A stretch of 64,000 bases of DNA from Reinekea marina. Lineage in GTDB: Bacteria; Pseudomonadota; Gammaproteobacteria; Pseudomonadales; Natronospirillaceae. The DNA lies in contig NZ_JAUFQI010000001.1 in NCBI RefSeq assembly GCF_030409715.1, positions 1,357,001-1,421,000 of the forward strand. Direction: 5' to 3'. The position numbers were made by a program, and so were the translations under genes. Shown one piece after another: positions 43,803 to 55,820 of the stretch. Under the pieces are notes generated by a model. The model had not been told where the DNA came from. It ran no database searches and saw only the letters and a list, made by a program, of their open reading frames with translations. Each line of letters begins with the position of its first letter. Positions within the stretch are counted from its first letter, which is position 1.

Positions 43803-44252
43803 TTAGCTAACAAACGTATTGAATAATGCTTCAACCGTGTCGCAGTCGCGTATGTTATCTAGTGTAGCAGAATTATTAACTCTTTCGACGACATTTGCTA
43901 ATAACTGTAAATGCTCATCGGTGGCTTCAGGTGGAACGATTAAAACAAAAATAATATCGACGGGTTTGTGATCAATGGCTTCAAAATCGACCGCTTTATC
44001 GAGTTTAACTAATGCAGCGATGGGTGAATGAATACCATCTAAGCGACAATGGGGAACAGCGACACCTAAACCAATGCCAGTGCTTCCTAATCGTTCGCGT
44101 GCAACCAGTGCATCAAATAGGGCGTGTTCTGAGAGTCCGCTGAGCGACGGAGATAGTCGCTCAGCAAGCGTTTGAAGTACTTTCTTTTTACTTGCGCCGA
44201 AGTGGCCAATAAAGGTTCGTTCAACGCTCAGTACTTGTTGTAATGATGTCAT
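43803..44252 (-). CDS. ptsN: Nitrogen-PTS EIIA component PtsN
   Basis: This 149-residue EIIA-Ntr protein has the phosphorylatable His68 in GIGLGVAVPHCRLDG. It is the end acceptor of the PtsP-NPr-PtsN chain, which tunes potassium transport, nitrogen and envelope responses by protein contacts. The length is normal. It lies 8 bp after hpf and 29 bp before rapZ. Confidence 0.95.
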   Translation of the reverse strand: MTSLQQVLSVERTFIGHFGASKKKVLQTLAERLSPSLSGLSEHALFDALVARERLGSTGIGLGVAVPHCRLDGIHSPIAALVKLDKAVDFEAIDHKPVDIIFVLIVPPEATDEHLQLLANVVERVNNSATLDNIRDCDTVEALFNTFVS

Positions 44253-44260
44253 AAGTGACT

Positions 44261-44560
44261 TTAGTTTCCGTGTGCGCGTGCGACCGCTTTTTCTTTATGT
44301 TTTAAAAGTTGGCGATCGAGTTTGTCTGTCATTTGATCAATAGAAGTGTATAAATCTTCATCGACGGCTTCAGCGTGCAGTTGCGCGCCTTTAATGTTAA
44401 TCGAAGCCTCCGCTTTTTGTCTTAGCTTTTCGACGGTGAGCGTCACTTGAACATTTCCTATTTGATCATAGTGTCGCTGTAGCTTTTCTAAACGTGCATT
44501 TACAAATTCGTGGAGGGCTTCTGTGACTTCAACATGGTGACCGCTGATATTGACTTGCAT
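44261..44560 (-). CDS. hpf: Ribosome hibernation-promoting factor, short form
   Basis: This 99-residue protein is a short HPF/RaiA: MQVNISGHHVEVTEALHEFV at the N-terminus, then RQKAEASINIKGAQLHAEAV and DLYTSIDQMTDKLDRQLLKH. It binds the 30S subunit and promotes 100S dimer formation in stationary phase. The long C-terminal domain of LHPF is absent. GGAGCAGCCC precedes the ATG. A 155-bp spacer separates it from rpoN. Confidence 0.95.
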   Translation of the reverse strand: MQVNISGHHVEVTEALHEFVNARLEKLQRHYDQIGNVQVTLTVEKLRQKAEASINIKGAQLHAEAVDEDLYTSIDQMTDKLDRQLLKHKEKAVARAHGN

Positions 44561-44715
44561 GGGCTGCTCCTCTTGCAGTTATAAAAGATCCACTCCCTTG
44601 AGTAGATCGGGGTTGAACAACGAAGTTGTTGTTCATCAAGCTAATTTATTCTTCTTACTATTAAATATTGCTCTTGTCGGTCAAAACTTCAAGTCGAATT
44701 TGAAATATTTATGCG

Positions 44716-46209
44716 TTAAGTCAAACTCTTACGTTCATTTGACGGAGGAATGTTGAGTGCTTCTCTATATTTAGCAATGGTTCGTCGCGCTACTTTGATT
44801 CCTTGCTCGCCTAAAAGGGTTGCGATTTTAGAGTCGCTGAGCGGTTTCCGTGTGTTTTCAGCCGCAATGAGCTTTTTTATCAATGCGCGAATTGCGGTAC
44901 TTGAGCATTCACCACCTGAGTCTGTACTGACGTGGCTGCTAAAGAAATACTTCAATTCATAGATACCACGGGGCGTATGCATGTACTTTTGAGTGGTAAC
45001 TCGCGAAATAGTGGATTCGTGCATGTCTACTGCTTGGGCTATATCGTGCAACACTAAGGGTTTCATGGCTTCATCACCATAGTCGAAAAACCCGCGTTGA
45101 AACTCGACAATCGTAGTGGCGACTTTGAGCAGCGTTTCATTCCGGCTTTGCAAACTTTTAATAAACCAGCGCGCCTCGGCCAAGTGATCTTTTAGGTAAT
45201 TGTTATCGGAAGAGTTATCGGCACGCTTAACCATAGAGGCATATGAGGAATTTACTCGAAGTTTGGGTGCAATATCGGGGTTTAATTCAACGCGCCATCG
45301 ATTGTTTTTGATGTCTTTGCTTACAATGACATCAGGAACAACGTATTCCGAGTTTCCGGTATCTACCGTGCTTCCTGGCTTAGGGTTAAGAGTCTGAATG
45401 AGCAATATAGCCGCACGTAATTCATCCTCTTTGATTTTAAGCTTGCGCATAATGCCCGTGAAATCTTTTGTGCCGAGTAGGGCAATATGGTCTTCCACTA
45501 ACTTGATGGCAATATCTCTATGATCGGTATCGCTGGGAAGTTGTTTTAACTGAATGGATAAACAATCGGATAAATCTGTGGCACAGACGCCAGGAGGGTC
45601 AAACTGTTGTAAACGGTGCAGTACCGCTTCGACTTCATCGAGTTCAAGCGGATTATCTTCAACAGAAAGGTCTTCAACCAAGCCTTCAAAAATATCGTTA
45701 ACTTGGCTCGATAAATAGCCATCATCGTCAGTGCTTTCTAAGATCGCTTCGGCGATTATTCGGTCTTTGTCCGACATCGGCGTAAGATTGAGTTGCCATT
45801 GTAAATGGCTGAGCAATGAATCTGTAGTGCCATGTACATTTTCTAAGTTGTAATCGTCGTCTGCACTTGCTGTGCCGTGGCTGGTAGGCGTGTGAGTATA
45901 GATGTCATCCCAAGAGCTATCGACGCCCAGATCATCGGGAATATTTTCGGCTATTTCAATTTCTTTAGTCGGCTCGTTGGCGGTATCGGGTGTTTCAACG
46001 ATGTCTTCTTTGGCTGTATTTTTTGCCGAATGATCAGCATCGGCAGATGCCATGTCTTCATTGACTTCTAACATTGGATTAGAGTCTAAAGCTTCTTGAA
46101 TTTCTTGCTGTAAATCGAGAGTGGATAGTTGTAATAACTTAATCGCCTGCTGCAACTGCGGCGTCATCGTCAGAGACTGACTCATTTTAAGTTGTAGAGA
46201 TGTCTTCAT
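44716..46209 (-). CDS. rpoN: RNA polymerase sigma-54 factor
   Basis: This 497-residue sigma factor recognises -24/-12 promoters with enhancer-binding proteins. Region I is Gln/Leu-rich ([34 protein letters not shown]). An acidic region II covers about residues 50-125. The core-binding and HTH parts follow ([20 protein letters not shown] near residue 390). The RpoN box [12 protein letters not shown] lies near residue 475. All parts are intact. It follows lptB, as in most Gammaproteobacteria. Confidence 0.97.
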   Translation of the reverse strand: MKTSLQLKMSQSLTMTPQLQQAIKLLQLSTLDLQQEIQEALDSNPMLEVNEDMASADADHSAKNTAKEDIVETPDTANEPTKEIEIAENIPDDLGVDSSWDDIYTHTPTSHGTASADDDYNLENVHGTTDSLLSHLQWQLNLTPMSDKDRIIAEAILESTDDDGYLSSQVNDIFEGLVEDLSVEDNPLELDEVEAVLHRLQQFDPPGVCATDLSDCLSIQLKQLPSDTDHRDIAIKLVEDHIALLGTKDFTGIMRKLKIKEDELRAAILLIQTLNPKPGSTVDTGNSEYVVPDVIVSKDIKNNRWRVELNPDIAPKLRVNSSYASMVKRADNSSDNNYLKDHLAEARWFIKSLQSRNETLLKVATTIVEFQRGFFDYGDEAMKPLVLHDIAQAVDMHESTISRVTTQKYMHTPRGIYELKYFFSSHVSTDSGGECSSTAIRALIKKLIAAENTRKPLSDSKIATLLGEQGIKVARRTIAKYREALNIPPSNERKSLT

Positions 46210-46323
46210 ACTTTTTTACTACTCACTTACACGTGATTTAACAATAATAACTGAATACCTATAGCTCATCATAACCGATTTAATTAGATTAGCCCGTTAT
46301 AACGTAAAAATAGTTTACTCGTT

Positions 46324-47049
46324 TTAAAGGCGAAATTGTTCTCCGAGGTAAATATCGCGCACGGTCTGATTACTTAATACATCTTCGGCACTGCCTTCGG
46401 CAATAATGTGGCCATTGCCGACAATGTAGGCTTTTTCGCAGATGTCGAGCGTTTCACGAACATTGTGATCGGTGATGAGCACAGCAATGCCTCGTTTTTG
46501 TAAATGGTAAATAATTTCTTTGATGTCCCCAACAGAAATGGGATCAACACCGGCGAAGGGCTCATCGAGCAATATAACCTTAGGCTCCATTGCTAGTGCT
46601 CGTGCTATCTCAACTCGGCGTCGTTCTCCGCCTGAAAGCGCCATTCCCAGACTGTCTCGAATATGCGTAACGCTAAATTCCTCTAATAACCCTTCTAAGC
46701 GTTCTTTTTGTTGAGCCTTATTTAGGTCTTTGCGCATTTGTAATATAGCTAAAATATTATCCTGTACGCTCAGTTTACGGAAAATCGATGCTTCTTGGGG
46801 CAAATACCCCAGTCCTTTCGCGGCACGTGCGTGCATGGGTAGGTGCGTAACTTCCTCACCATTGATGGTTACTTTTCCTTTATCGGCGGCAACTAAGCCA
46901 ACCATCATGTAAAAACAGGTGGTTTTACCCGCGCCATTTGGACCGAGTAACCCAACAATTTGGGATTCTTCGACATCGATGCTGACATCGATAACCACCG
47001 GGCGCTTTTTGTAGCTTTTCGCTAAGTGCTGAGCGCTTAGAATGGCCAT
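46324..47049 (-). CDS. lptB: Lipopolysaccharide export ATPase LptB
   Basis: This 241-residue ABC ATPase drives LPS extraction from the inner membrane with LptFG and LptC. Walker [10 protein letters not shown] is at residues 35-43, the Q-loop follows in [13 protein letters not shown], the signature is [10 protein letters not shown] near residue 138, and Walker B is [13 protein letters not shown]. Its ATG at 47049 overlaps the lptA stop by one base. lptF and lptG are not in the window. Confidence 0.97.
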   Translation of the reverse strand: MAILSAQHLAKSYKKRPVVIDVSIDVEESQIVGLLGPNGAGKTTCFYMMVGLVAADKGKVTINGEEVTHLPMHARAAKGLGYLPQEASIFRKLSVQDNILAILQMRKDLNKAQQKERLEGLLEEFSVTHIRDSLGMALSGGERRRVEIARALAMEPKVILLDEPFAGVDPISVGDIKEIIYHLQKRGIAVLITDHNVRETLDICEKAYIVGNGHIIAEGSAEDVLSNQTVRDIYLGEQFRL

Positions 47050-47573
47050 CAGTCAATTGCTCCAGGAATAATGACGAGTTCAGCTTGCTCATCTTCAGGG
47101 TTGCCCGTGAGCGCGCGTTGCGACTGAATGTTCATTAGGCCGGTTACAGTGTTGTATTCGATACGCTCACCATTAACGGTGTTTCCGTTTTGGCTAATCT
47201 GAGCGTTTCCAATAGTGATGATGAGGTTTTTGGCTGGGTAAAACTCAATTGAATTGCCTGAGACCTCAACGGAATTTCCATCTTCGTTGGGTAAGTCGAT
47301 AAATCGCGCTGGGCTCCCCGTTGCTATGAGTTGCTGGAGCTGCTTTGTTTCTTGGTTCGTCTCTAAGCTGGTTTGTTGTGCGTAGATTTCTAAATGGCCT
47401 TGGCGAATAAAGACATTGCCCGTTAAGGTCACTAGCCCTGTCGCGGTTTCAAAGGTTTTTTTATCTGATTGTCCGGTGATCGGCAGTTCACGGTCTGCTG
47501 GTAGTGCGAGTGCGGTCGCGGCTAAGCAACTTAAGCTGCAAACTCGCCAAATGTTTCGTATTTTATGGTTCAT
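47049..47573 (-). CDS. lptA: Lipopolysaccharide transport periplasmic protein LptA
   Basis: This 174-residue OstA/LptA protein has an N-terminal signal peptide ([11 protein letters not shown] near residues 13-23) and the beta-jellyroll core: [20 protein letters not shown] near residue 44, [20 protein letters not shown] near residue 107, and [16 protein letters not shown]. It bridges the periplasm between LptC and LptD. It overlaps lptC by 11 bp and lptB by one base, a tightly coupled trio. Confidence 0.94.
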   Translation of the reverse strand: MNHKIRNIWRVCSLSCLAATALALPADRELPITGQSDKKTFETATGLVTLTGNVFIRQGHLEIYAQQTSLETNQETKQLQQLIATGSPARFIDLPNEDGNSVEVSGNSIEFYPAKNLIITIGNAQISQNGNTVNGERIEYNTVTGLMNIQSQRALTGNPEDEQAELVIIPGAID

Positions 47574-48126
47574 AAACGAATGAGACCTCAGATAAAAAGT
47601 GAATATTTGTACCCATTGTATCTAATTCTGCCGTCATTCCTATGGCTTTAATGCGTTGCTGACCTTGAGTAACTTGCACGGCCAGATCGCTTTTTAATGC
47701 ATTTTTAGCGGGATCTACCAAGAGTTGTTCGGTTCTAAGTATCAAGGGCGGGGAGCTTATGAGTTGTGTAGCCACTACATTCTCTTGGAAATCTATGTTG
47801 TCGTTTTCATCAATGAACGCGATGCTAGACGTGATACGCCATGTGCGTTGCTCTTGGTCAATTAAATGAATAATGGGCTGTGCGAATACTGTGCGCTTTG
47901 GGTCATTAAATACCGTCAGTGACTCACCTTTGGCGTGCAACGTTGCCTGACCTTGCTCGTCGTATCGTGTGATGTCTACGCCCGTCATATAGATATCGGG
48001 TGAACCCTCGGGCAACACAATGGATTGCTCCTCAGAGGGTTGAATATCATCTTCTTGTAACAGATAAAGCAAACTCGCGGCCGCTATCGCGATTAATATC
48101 GGGATAATAGGACGCGATTGGACCAT
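47563..48126 (-). CDS. lptC: Lipopolysaccharide export protein LptC
   Basis: This 187-residue bitopic protein has one N-terminal transmembrane helix (PIIPILIAIAAASLLYLLQ, residues 6-24) and a periplasmic beta-jellyroll. Typical patterns are DIYMTGVDITRYDEQGQATL near residue 44 and INFQENVVATQLISSPPLIL near residue 108. It takes LPS from LptB2FG to LptA. Its start overlaps the kdsD stop directly; the kdsC gene that normally lies here is absent. Confidence 0.92.
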   Translation of the reverse strand: MVQSRPIIPILIAIAAASLLYLLQEDDIQPSEEQSIVLPEGSPDIYMTGVDITRYDEQGQATLHAKGESLTVFNDPKRTVFAQPIIHLIDQEQRTWRITSSIAFIDENDNIDFQENVVATQLISSPPLILRTEQLLVDPAKNALKSDLAVQVTQGQQRIKAIGMTAELDTMGTNIHFLSEVSFVYEP

Positions 48127-49091
48127 TAAGCCACGCCCGCTCTCAAAATATCGTGCATATGTACTACACCTACGACTGCAGATTCTTCAACCACAATTAG
48201 GGATGTAATCTTCAAAGTTTCCATCTGATACAGCGCTTGAGCGGCCAAAACATCCGCTGAAATTGTCACCGGTGATTTATGCATGATGGTTTCTATTGTC
48301 GTATTTTTGAAGTCTGTTTCGTTATCAATGGCTCTACGCAAGTCGCCGTCGGTAAACAATCCAATGAGCTGATTGTTTTCTTGGATAGTGACTAATCCTA
48401 GGCTTTTTCGAGTCATCTCTACCAATGATTCGCTGGCCATCGTCGATGGCGACACTACAGGAATGGATTCACCTGTATGCATTATATCGCCCACTTTGAG
48501 TAATAACTTTCGTCCTAAACTGCCACCAGGGTGTGAAAAGGCGAATTCTTCGGCGGTAAAGCCTCGAGCCTCAAGCAATGCAACGGTTAGTGCATCACCC
48601 ATGACTAGCGCCGCTGTGGTAGAGGCCGTAGGGGCTAAATTTAATGGGCAAGCTTCTTGTTCCACGCCACAATATAGGTGGGCATCGGAGGCTAAGGCTA
48701 AGCTGCTGCTGTTATTGCCTGACATACCAATTAACTTAGCGCCTAGGCGCTTAATGAGTGGTAATAGGGAGACAACTTCAGTCACCTCTCCTGAGTTAGA
48801 CAAAGCAATAACGACGTCATCTTTGGTGATCATCCCCATATCGCCATGACTGGCTTCTCCAGGATGCACAAAAAAAGCAGGTGTGCCGGTACTGGCCAAA
48901 GATGCCGCAATTTTATTGCCTATATGGCCAGATTTACCCATACCTGTTACTACAACGCGGCCTGTGCAATTAAGAACAAGCTCGCAGGCGCGGTCAAATT
49001 GGTCATCTAATGTATTCGATAAGGCTTGCAGTGCTTTGATTTCAATATCAAAGGTGCGTTTAGCATTGTTGATGTTTTGAGAATTGCTCAT
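48126..49091 (-). CDS. kdsD: D-arabinose 5-phosphate isomerase
   Basis: This 321-residue isomerase converts ribulose 5-phosphate to arabinose 5-phosphate, the first step to Kdo. The SIS domain spans about residues 30-180 (GRVVVTGMGKSGHIGNKIAA, ALSNSGEVTEVVSLLPLIKR). The CBS pair spans about residues 205-321 (DIMHTGESIPVVSPSTMASE, GLFTDGDLRRAID). Length and motifs are normal. It starts 3 bp after the yrbG stop. Kdo-8-phosphate phosphatase (kdsC) is not beside it. Confidence 0.96.
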   Translation of the reverse strand: MSNSQNINNAKRTFDIEIKALQALSNTLDDQFDRACELVLNCTGRVVVTGMGKSGHIGNKIAASLASTGTPAFFVHPGEASHGDMGMITKDDVVIALSNSGEVTEVVSLLPLIKRLGAKLIGMSGNNSSSLALASDAHLYCGVEQEACPLNLAPTASTTAALVMGDALTVALLEARGFTAEEFAFSHPGGSLGRKLLLKVGDIMHTGESIPVVSPSTMASESLVEMTRKSLGLVTIQENNQLIGLFTDGDLRRAIDNETDFKNTTIETIMHKSPVTISADVLAAQALYQMETLKITSLIVVEESAVVGVVHMHDILRAGVA

Positions 49092-49094
49092 TAA

Positions 49095-50048
49095 TTAAAT
49101 CGCCTGAAACGCTATGTAACCATAAGTGACGTACATTAGCACAAATAGCGCCCCTAAATAACGACCCATCTTCGCTCCTTGTAAACCTCGAATGATCAAC
49201 ATTATAAATAATGCCAAAGTGAGAATCGCCATTACCAAGTAGTCTCTTTGAAACAACTGGCTGGAAAAAGCACCTGCTGCAATTAAACCAGGCACCGGCA
49301 ATACCGTCAGTAGGTTGAAAATATTCGAGCCAACAACGTTGCCAATTGCAATATCATGGTGCTTTTTCAAAGCAGAAGAAACAGAAGCCGCCAGTTCAGG
49401 TAGGCTCGTACCCACGGCAATAATGGTTGCACCTATGATGGCATCGCTGATATTGAACTCTTTAGCAATGCCGGTAGCGCCCCACACTAACAAGCGCGCA
49501 CTGGCTAGCAACACAGCTAACCCAATAGCAAACCATAAGAAGGCGGCTAAATTACTCATATCATTTGGGATTTCATCATCAAAGTCAGAGTCATCTGATT
49601 GATCTTTGTTTTGTAGGTAAATCCAAACTAAAAATGCCACCATTGCGGCAATCAGAAATAATGACTCTAAGCGACCTAAATATAAATTATATAAAATGAC
49701 ACCCACAGCGGCCGTAATCACGGCTAACACTAAATTTTCATTCATAATTAAGCGTTTGCTGATAGGAATAGGTGCAACTAGGGCAGTAATACCGAGTACT
49801 AAACCGATATTGGCAATATTAGAGCCGAGAGCATTTCCCATAGCCATTTCGGGTTTTCCTTCTAAGGCTGCGAATATTGCGACAATAATTTCCGGTGCAG
49901 AGGTACCTAAGGAGACAATGGTTACGCCAATAATAATATGTGGTACACCGAAATTGTTAGCGATGGCTGCACTACCAGCCACGAAGCGATCGGCGCTCCA
50001 CACCAAAAAGGCAAGGCCGATGACGATGGATAGAGAAAATAGAAGCAT
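49095..50048 (-). CDS. yrbG: Calcium/sodium antiporter YrbG
   Basis: This 317-residue CaCA-family antiporter has about ten transmembrane helices in two inverted halves. Each half carries its alpha-repeat: GVTIVSLGTSAPEIIVAIFA near residue 40 and GATIIAVGTSLPELAASVSS near residue 200, with ion-binding Glu residues. ATG 50048 (MLLFSLSIVIGLAFLVWSAD) matches the E. coli start; an ATG at 50084 adds 12 unconserved residues. It leads the kdsD-lptCAB-rpoN group and is divergent from mlaC. Confidence 0.93.
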   Translation of the reverse strand: MLLFSLSIVIGLAFLVWSADRFVAGSAAIANNFGVPHIIIGVTIVSLGTSAPEIIVAIFAALEGKPEMAMGNALGSNIANIGLVLGITALVAPIPISKRLIMNENLVLAVITAAVGVILYNLYLGRLESLFLIAAMVAFLVWIYLQNKDQSDDSDFDDEIPNDMSNLAAFLWFAIGLAVLLASARLLVWGATGIAKEFNISDAIIGATIIAVGTSLPELAASVSSALKKHHDIAIGNVVGSNIFNLLTVLPVPGLIAAGAFSSQLFQRDYLVMAILTLALFIMLIIRGLQGAKMGRYLGALFVLMYVTYGYIAFQAI

Positions 50049-50217
50049 GTCGCTTTGGGATCCTTTAGGTAATCGAGGGCGCATTTAACGGATTTTATCA
50101 GTATATTGCAATGGTCTTTAAGAAAAGTCGGGTAAAAGTCACTGTTTTCAACCTAGGTTAAGGTTTAATCTAGTAGGCTTAGGGCTAGTTATGATTGTTA
50201 ATGGTAGGGAGAGAGAA

Positions 50218-50871
50218 ATGATAATAAAACCAATATTGAGTGCGCTCGTTTTAATGATGTTGTTGATAAGCCAAGCAACCGCCTTTACGCCCTCTCGTAG
50301 CGCTCAAGAAAGCGTTGAGGCCGGGGTTAAGGCTATTTTATCAGTGGTTCGCAAGTACGAAGGCGATCAAAGTGAAGAGAAAAGGCTGGCCTATTTAGAT
50401 GAGGTTTCTGAGGTCCTGGAGCCCGTTATTGGCTATACAATCATCGCTCGTAGAGTGATGGGAGATGCTTTTGATAATGCGACACGAGAGCAAAAGATTC
50501 GTTTTTTAGATGTATTTAAGCGTTCAATGATAAATACCTACGCAGGGGGCATATACACGTTTGGCGCTTATGAGGTCGAAGTGTTACCCAGCCAAGACGA
50601 TAAAAAGGATACTTATAAAAACACCCGCGTTTATATGGATGTTATTTCTCCTGAAGGACCAAAGTACTCTTTAGTTCAGAGTGTCTATTACAGTAAAGAG
50701 GAAGAAGACTGGAAGATGCAAAATGCGATTTTCAATGGAATAAATTTAGGTGTTACTTTTCGAACGCAGTTTCAGCAAATTTATAAAGAAACAGAAGGTG
50801 ACCTAGACGCCACGATTGCTGAATGGGAAAGAATTACGGAAGAGGCTTACAGCTCAACTAAGTTTCGATAA
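50218..50871 (+). CDS. mlaC: MlaC/Ttg2D-family phospholipid-binding periplasmic protein
   Basis: This 217-residue protein has a signal peptide (hydrophobic residues 4-19, cleavage after ATA) and the MlaC fold patterns: LEPVIGYTIIARRVMGDAFD near residue 68, TREQKIRFLDVFKRSMINTY near residue 90, and KMQNAIFNGINLGVTFRTQF near residue 168. MlaC carries phospholipid between the MlaA and MlaFEDB complexes. ATG 50218 has AGGGAG 6 nt upstream; an ATG at 50191 has no RBS. mlaF, mlaE, mlaD and mlaB are not adjacent, although ibaG and murA follow as in the classical operon. Confidence 0.85.
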   Translation: MIIKPILSALVLMMLLISQATAFTPSRSAQESVEAGVKAILSVVRKYEGDQSEEKRLAYLDEVSEVLEPVIGYTIIARRVMGDAFDNATREQKIRFLDVFKRSMINTYAGGIYTFGAYEVEVLPSQDDKKDTYKNTRVYMDVISPEGPKYSLVQSVYYSKEEEDWKMQNAIFNGINLGVTFRTQFQQIYKETEGDLDATIAEWERITEEAYSSTKFR

Positions 50872-50969
50872 TTAACCTGTTTTAAGTTGTAATGCTGGGG
50901 CTAACCCACATAGATATGAGAAATATGGCGCATTTTTAAGGGCAAAGTAGCAGATTACTTAGCTTTTGA

Positions 50970-50998
50970 TTTAGATTTTTAATCGCATTGCGTATAAT
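50970..50998 (+). promoter_or_regulatory. Promoter of ibaG-murA
   Basis: TATAAT (50993-50998) is a perfect -10. TTTAGA (50970-50975), 17 bp upstream, matches four of six -35 bases. The start point near 51005 leaves about 34 nt of leader before ibaG. Confidence 0.65.
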
Positions 50999-51038
50999 TG
51001 CCGCGTTTTTTAACACAACCCTATTTTAGAGAGATAAA

Positions 51039-52551
<1,513 letters not shown>

Positions 52552-52611
52552 CCCAATGATGCCCTTAGCCTTTTTGCTAAGGGCCAATTAAATAAAAGAA
52601 TTTGAGAACTC

Positions 52612-53268
52612 ATGCAACAAAGTGCCGACAGTATTACCATTGCGCTTTCAAAAGGGCGTATTTTAAAAGAGACCTTGCCATTATTTGCCGCAGCCGGCAT
52701 TGAGCCTTTAGAAGATGTGCATACCTCTCGCAAATTAATCTTTGAAACAACGCAGCCAAATGTCCGTTTCATTATCATTCGAGCGGTCGATGTGCCGACC
52801 TATGTAGAATATGGTGCGGCCGATTTAGGCGTTGCGGGTAAAGATGTTCTGATGGAACACGGCGCTCAAGAAATGTATGAGTTACTTGATCTCAATATTG
52901 CTCGCTGCAAACTGATGACAGGCAAAATGAAAGGTGCAGAAGTGGCGCATGGGCGATTAAAAGTGGCGACCAAGTTTATCAACATCGCGCGTCAATATTA
53001 TGCAGCACAAGGCCGACAAGTAGATTTAATTAAATTATACGGCGGAATGGAGCTTGCTCCCATTATGAATCTAGCCGATGTCATCGTTGATATTGTAGAT
53101 ACCGGCAATACGTTGGTGGCGAACGGGCTGGAAGCGGATGAGTTTATTGCCGATGTGAGTAGCCGTTTAATTGCCAGCCGATTAGCGTTGAAAATGAAAG
53201 ACGAAAAAATTCGACCCATTGTCGATATGCTTGAGGCCGCTGTTGCTAACAATGGAGCAAATAGCTGA
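52612..53268 (+). CDS. hisG: ATP phosphoribosyltransferase, short form
   Basis: This 218-residue enzyme catalyses the first step of histidine synthesis. It has the short HisG form ([18 protein letters not shown] at the start, [14 protein letters not shown] near residue 66, and [20 protein letters not shown] near residue 157). It lacks the C-terminal regulatory domain of the E. coli 299-residue type. Short HisG needs HisZ for activity and feedback; hisZ is not in the window. It is 60 bp after murA and overlaps hisD by one base. Confidence 0.95.
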   Translation: MQQSADSITIALSKGRILKETLPLFAAAGIEPLEDVHTSRKLIFETTQPNVRFIIIRAVDVPTYVEYGAADLGVAGKDVLMEHGAQEMYELLDLNIARCKLMTGKMKGAEVAHGRLKVATKFINIARQYYAAQGRQVDLIKLYGGMELAPIMNLADVIVDIVDTGNTLVANGLEADEFIADVSSRLIASRLALKMKDEKIRPIVDMLEAAVANNGANS

Positions 53269-54575
53269 TGGCTTTCTCTATTAAAAAATTGTCTAAATCT
53301 GATACGGACTTTACCACTGAACTTGAAAAGATGCTGGCATGGGAGTCAGTTTCTGATGGCAATATGCAAAAGTTAGTTGCCGACGTCATCGCCGACATTC
53401 GCCTTAATGGTGATAAAGCCCTTTTAAAGTATTCAGAGAAGTTTGATCGTTTCAGTGTATCCAGTGGCAATGAACTAGTTCTAGGTGCCGAGGCGATTAA
53501 AGCTGCGTTCAATCGGCTGCCTGAAGAACAGCAAGCGGCGCTTCGTGTATCTGCTCAGCGAGTTACAGCCTACCACGAAAAACAACTAGCGAAGAGTTGG
53601 CGCTATACCGATGAAACCGGTGTGGTTTTAGGCCAGCAAGTAACGGCTATGGACAAAGTTGGCATTTATGTACCGGGTGGCGTAGCACCGCTGGCTTCCT
53701 CGGTTATTATGAATGCGATGCCTGCAAAGGTGGCCGGTGTACAAGAAGTGGTTATGGCGACACCGGCACCCGATGGCAAAGTCAGTGACTTCACCTTAGG
53801 AGCGGCTTACGTTGTTGGTATCGACAAGGTATTTTTAATCGGCGGAGCGCAGGCCATTGCGGCGTTAGCCTTCGGAACGGAAACGGTACCGGCCGTTGAT
53901 AAAATAGTCGGCCCTGGTAACGCATTTGTTGCCACTGCTAAGCAGCAGGTTTTTGGCAAGGTTGGCATTGATATGATCGCGGGTCCAAGCGAAATATTAG
54001 TTGTGTGCGATGGCCAGACACATCCTGATTGGATTGCGATGGATTTATTCTCCCAAGCCGAACATTCACACGATGCACAATCTATTTTAATTTCTCAAGA
54101 TGCGCAGTTTTTAGATCAGGTGTTGGCTTCAATAGAAAAGCTATTACCTACAATGGAACGAAAAGAGACTATTGAGCAATCGTTGAACGATCGTGGCTTA
54201 TTGATTCATGTGGATCAATTAGAAGAAGCGAAAGAGCTCATCAATATTATTGCACCAGAGCACTTAGAGTTGTCTATAGAAGACCCAGAATCTTGGCTTC
54301 AAGATATACGTCATGCTGGCGCAATATTTATGGGGCGGCACACATCCGAGCCATTGGGTGATTATTGTGCAGGACCAAACCATGTATTGCCGACCAGTGG
54401 TACGGCTCGATTTTTTAGCCCATTAGGCGTGTACGATTTTCAGAAGCGCAGCTCTATTATTGGCGCGAGTGCGCTCGCCGCCAGTGAACTGGGCAAAGTC
54501 GTTTCTGTGCTGGCGCGTGGTGAAGAGCTTACGGCTCACGCACGTAGTGCCGAAATGCGCATTATTAAGCCTTAA
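53268..54575 (+). CDS. hisD: Histidinol dehydrogenase
   Basis: This 435-residue zinc enzyme oxidises histidinol to histidine with two NAD+. Key patterns are [20 protein letters not shown] near residue 127, [19 protein letters not shown] near residue 212, [15 protein letters not shown] near residue 265, and the C-terminal [19 protein letters not shown] near residue 363 with catalytic and zinc-binding residues. Length is normal. Its ATG overlaps the hisG stop, and hisC follows 17 bp later. Confidence 0.97.
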   Translation: MAFSIKKLSKSDTDFTTELEKMLAWESVSDGNMQKLVADVIADIRLNGDKALLKYSEKFDRFSVSSGNELVLGAEAIKAAFNRLPEEQQAALRVSAQRVTAYHEKQLAKSWRYTDETGVVLGQQVTAMDKVGIYVPGGVAPLASSVIMNAMPAKVAGVQEVVMATPAPDGKVSDFTLGAAYVVGIDKVFLIGGAQAIAALAFGTETVPAVDKIVGPGNAFVATAKQQVFGKVGIDMIAGPSEILVVCDGQTHPDWIAMDLFSQAEHSHDAQSILISQDAQFLDQVLASIEKLLPTMERKETIEQSLNDRGLLIHVDQLEEAKELINIIAPEHLELSIEDPESWLQDIRHAGAIFMGRHTSEPLGDYCAGPNHVLPTSGTARFFSPLGVYDFQKRSSIIGASALAASELGKVVSVLARGEELTAHARSAEMRIIKP

Positions 54576-54592
54576 AAGAGGAGCACCAATCT

Positions 54593-55645
54593 ATGGCAAA
54601 ACTGTGGAGCCCTCTCGTTGAGAACCTAGAACCGTACGTTCCGGGCGAACAACCGAAGGTTAAAAATTTAATAAAATTAAACACCAATGAAAATCCTTAT
54701 CCGCCTTCACCTAAGGTGAATGAAGTTGTGTCAGAAGATGAGATCGCTGCTCTTCGATTATACCCAGACCCTGATTCGAGCCGGCTAAAGCAAACCATTG
54801 CAAGTTATCACGGCATACAAAAAGACCAGGTATTTGTGGGTAATGGATCAGACGAAGTATTAGCGCACAGTTTTGTGGCCTTTTTTAAACAAGGATCAGC
54901 GATTCAATTCCCTAAAGTTAGTTATAGCTTTTACCCTGTGTATGCGAACTTGTTTGAAATTGAAACCAATACTAAAGGTCTTAAGAAAGACTTTTCTGTA
55001 GATGTGGATGCCTTCACTCAGCCGAACGGAGGCGTTATTTTTCCCAACCCAAACGCTCCTACTGGAATTTGCCTGCCGTTGTCAGATATTCGCCGATTGT
55101 TAGCGGAAAACACCGAGTCGGTTGTGATTATTGATGAAGCCTATATCGACTTTGGCGGTGAAAGTGCTGTCAGTTTAATTGATGAGTTTAAAAATCTTTT
55201 GGTTATCCAGACTCTTTCGAAGTCGCGCTCTCTTGCTGGGCTTCGAATTGGTTTTGCGATGGGTAATGCAAATTTAATAGAAGCACTGGATCGTGTGAAG
55301 AATTCTTTTAATTCATACCCACTTGATCGTTTAGCGGAAGTGGCTGCGGTTGCCTCCTTTGAAGATGAAACATACTTTAAGTCATGTTGCGATAGTATTA
55401 TTGATACACGTGAGTGGACTGTAGAGCAGCTTTTAAACAAAGGGTTTGATGTGTTGCCGAGTAAAACGAATTTTGTTTTTGCCAAGCCCAACCACGATAG
55501 CGCTAAAAATGTTTTTAATCGGCTTAGAAGCAATGATGTACTCGTTCGATACTTTGATAAACCTGGATTAAATGATTATCTGCGTATCAGTATAGGCACA
55601 CCGAAGGAAATGGAAACCTTTATTCAAGTACTAAACGCACTGTAA
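54593..55645 (+). CDS. hisC: Histidinol-phosphate aminotransferase
   Basis: This 350-residue class I/II PLP enzyme makes histidinol phosphate. The substrate loop is [17 protein letters not shown] near residue 26. The PLP-binding Asp/Tyr segment is [17 protein letters not shown] near residue 175, and the Schiff-base Lys lies in [20 protein letters not shown] near residue 209. Length and motifs are typical. AGGAGC precedes the ATG. A strong terminator follows the stop and closes the murA-hisGDC run. Confidence 0.95.
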   Translation: MAKLWSPLVENLEPYVPGEQPKVKNLIKLNTNENPYPPSPKVNEVVSEDEIAALRLYPDPDSSRLKQTIASYHGIQKDQVFVGNGSDEVLAHSFVAFFKQGSAIQFPKVSYSFYPVYANLFEIETNTKGLKKDFSVDVDAFTQPNGGVIFPNPNAPTGICLPLSDIRRLLAENTESVVIIDEAYIDFGGESAVSLIDEFKNLLVIQTLSKSRSLAGLRIGFAMGNANLIEALDRVKNSFNSYPLDRLAEVAAVASFEDETYFKSCCDSIIDTREWTVEQLLNKGFDVLPSKTNFVFAKPNHDSAKNVFNRLRSNDVLVRYFDKPGLNDYLRISIGTPKEMETFIQVLNAL

Positions 55646-55655
55646 TTCCTAAGCG

Positions 55656-55683
55656 ATGGGTACTATTTAGTACCCATTTTTTT
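55656..55683 (+). terminator. Intrinsic terminator after hisC
   Basis: ATGGGTACT (55656-55664), loop ATTT and AGTACCCAT (55669-55677) form a perfect 9-bp stem running into seven T. Confidence 0.92.
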
Positions 55684-55820
55684 GCTACACCCCCGCCCTA
55701 AATCAACTCGTCTTCTTTTAACCCTTTGACTAAATTAGCACTCTAATATTGGTATGTGTCTGAATAGACGAACCATGATTCATTTTATTATGTTGCGCTT
55801 TATTGGCTAAGAGGTATCGA

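Noticed and set aside
44585..44634. Short inverted repeats between hpf and rpoN (GATC...GATC and GAACAAC/GTTGTTC)
   Set aside because: The stems are short, one has a mismatch and neither has a T-run; they are within what chance gives in a 155-bp AT-rich spacer.
48373..48849. 158-codon plus-strand frame opposite kdsD
   Set aside because: It is an antisense shadow of kdsD, which is intact on the minus strand.
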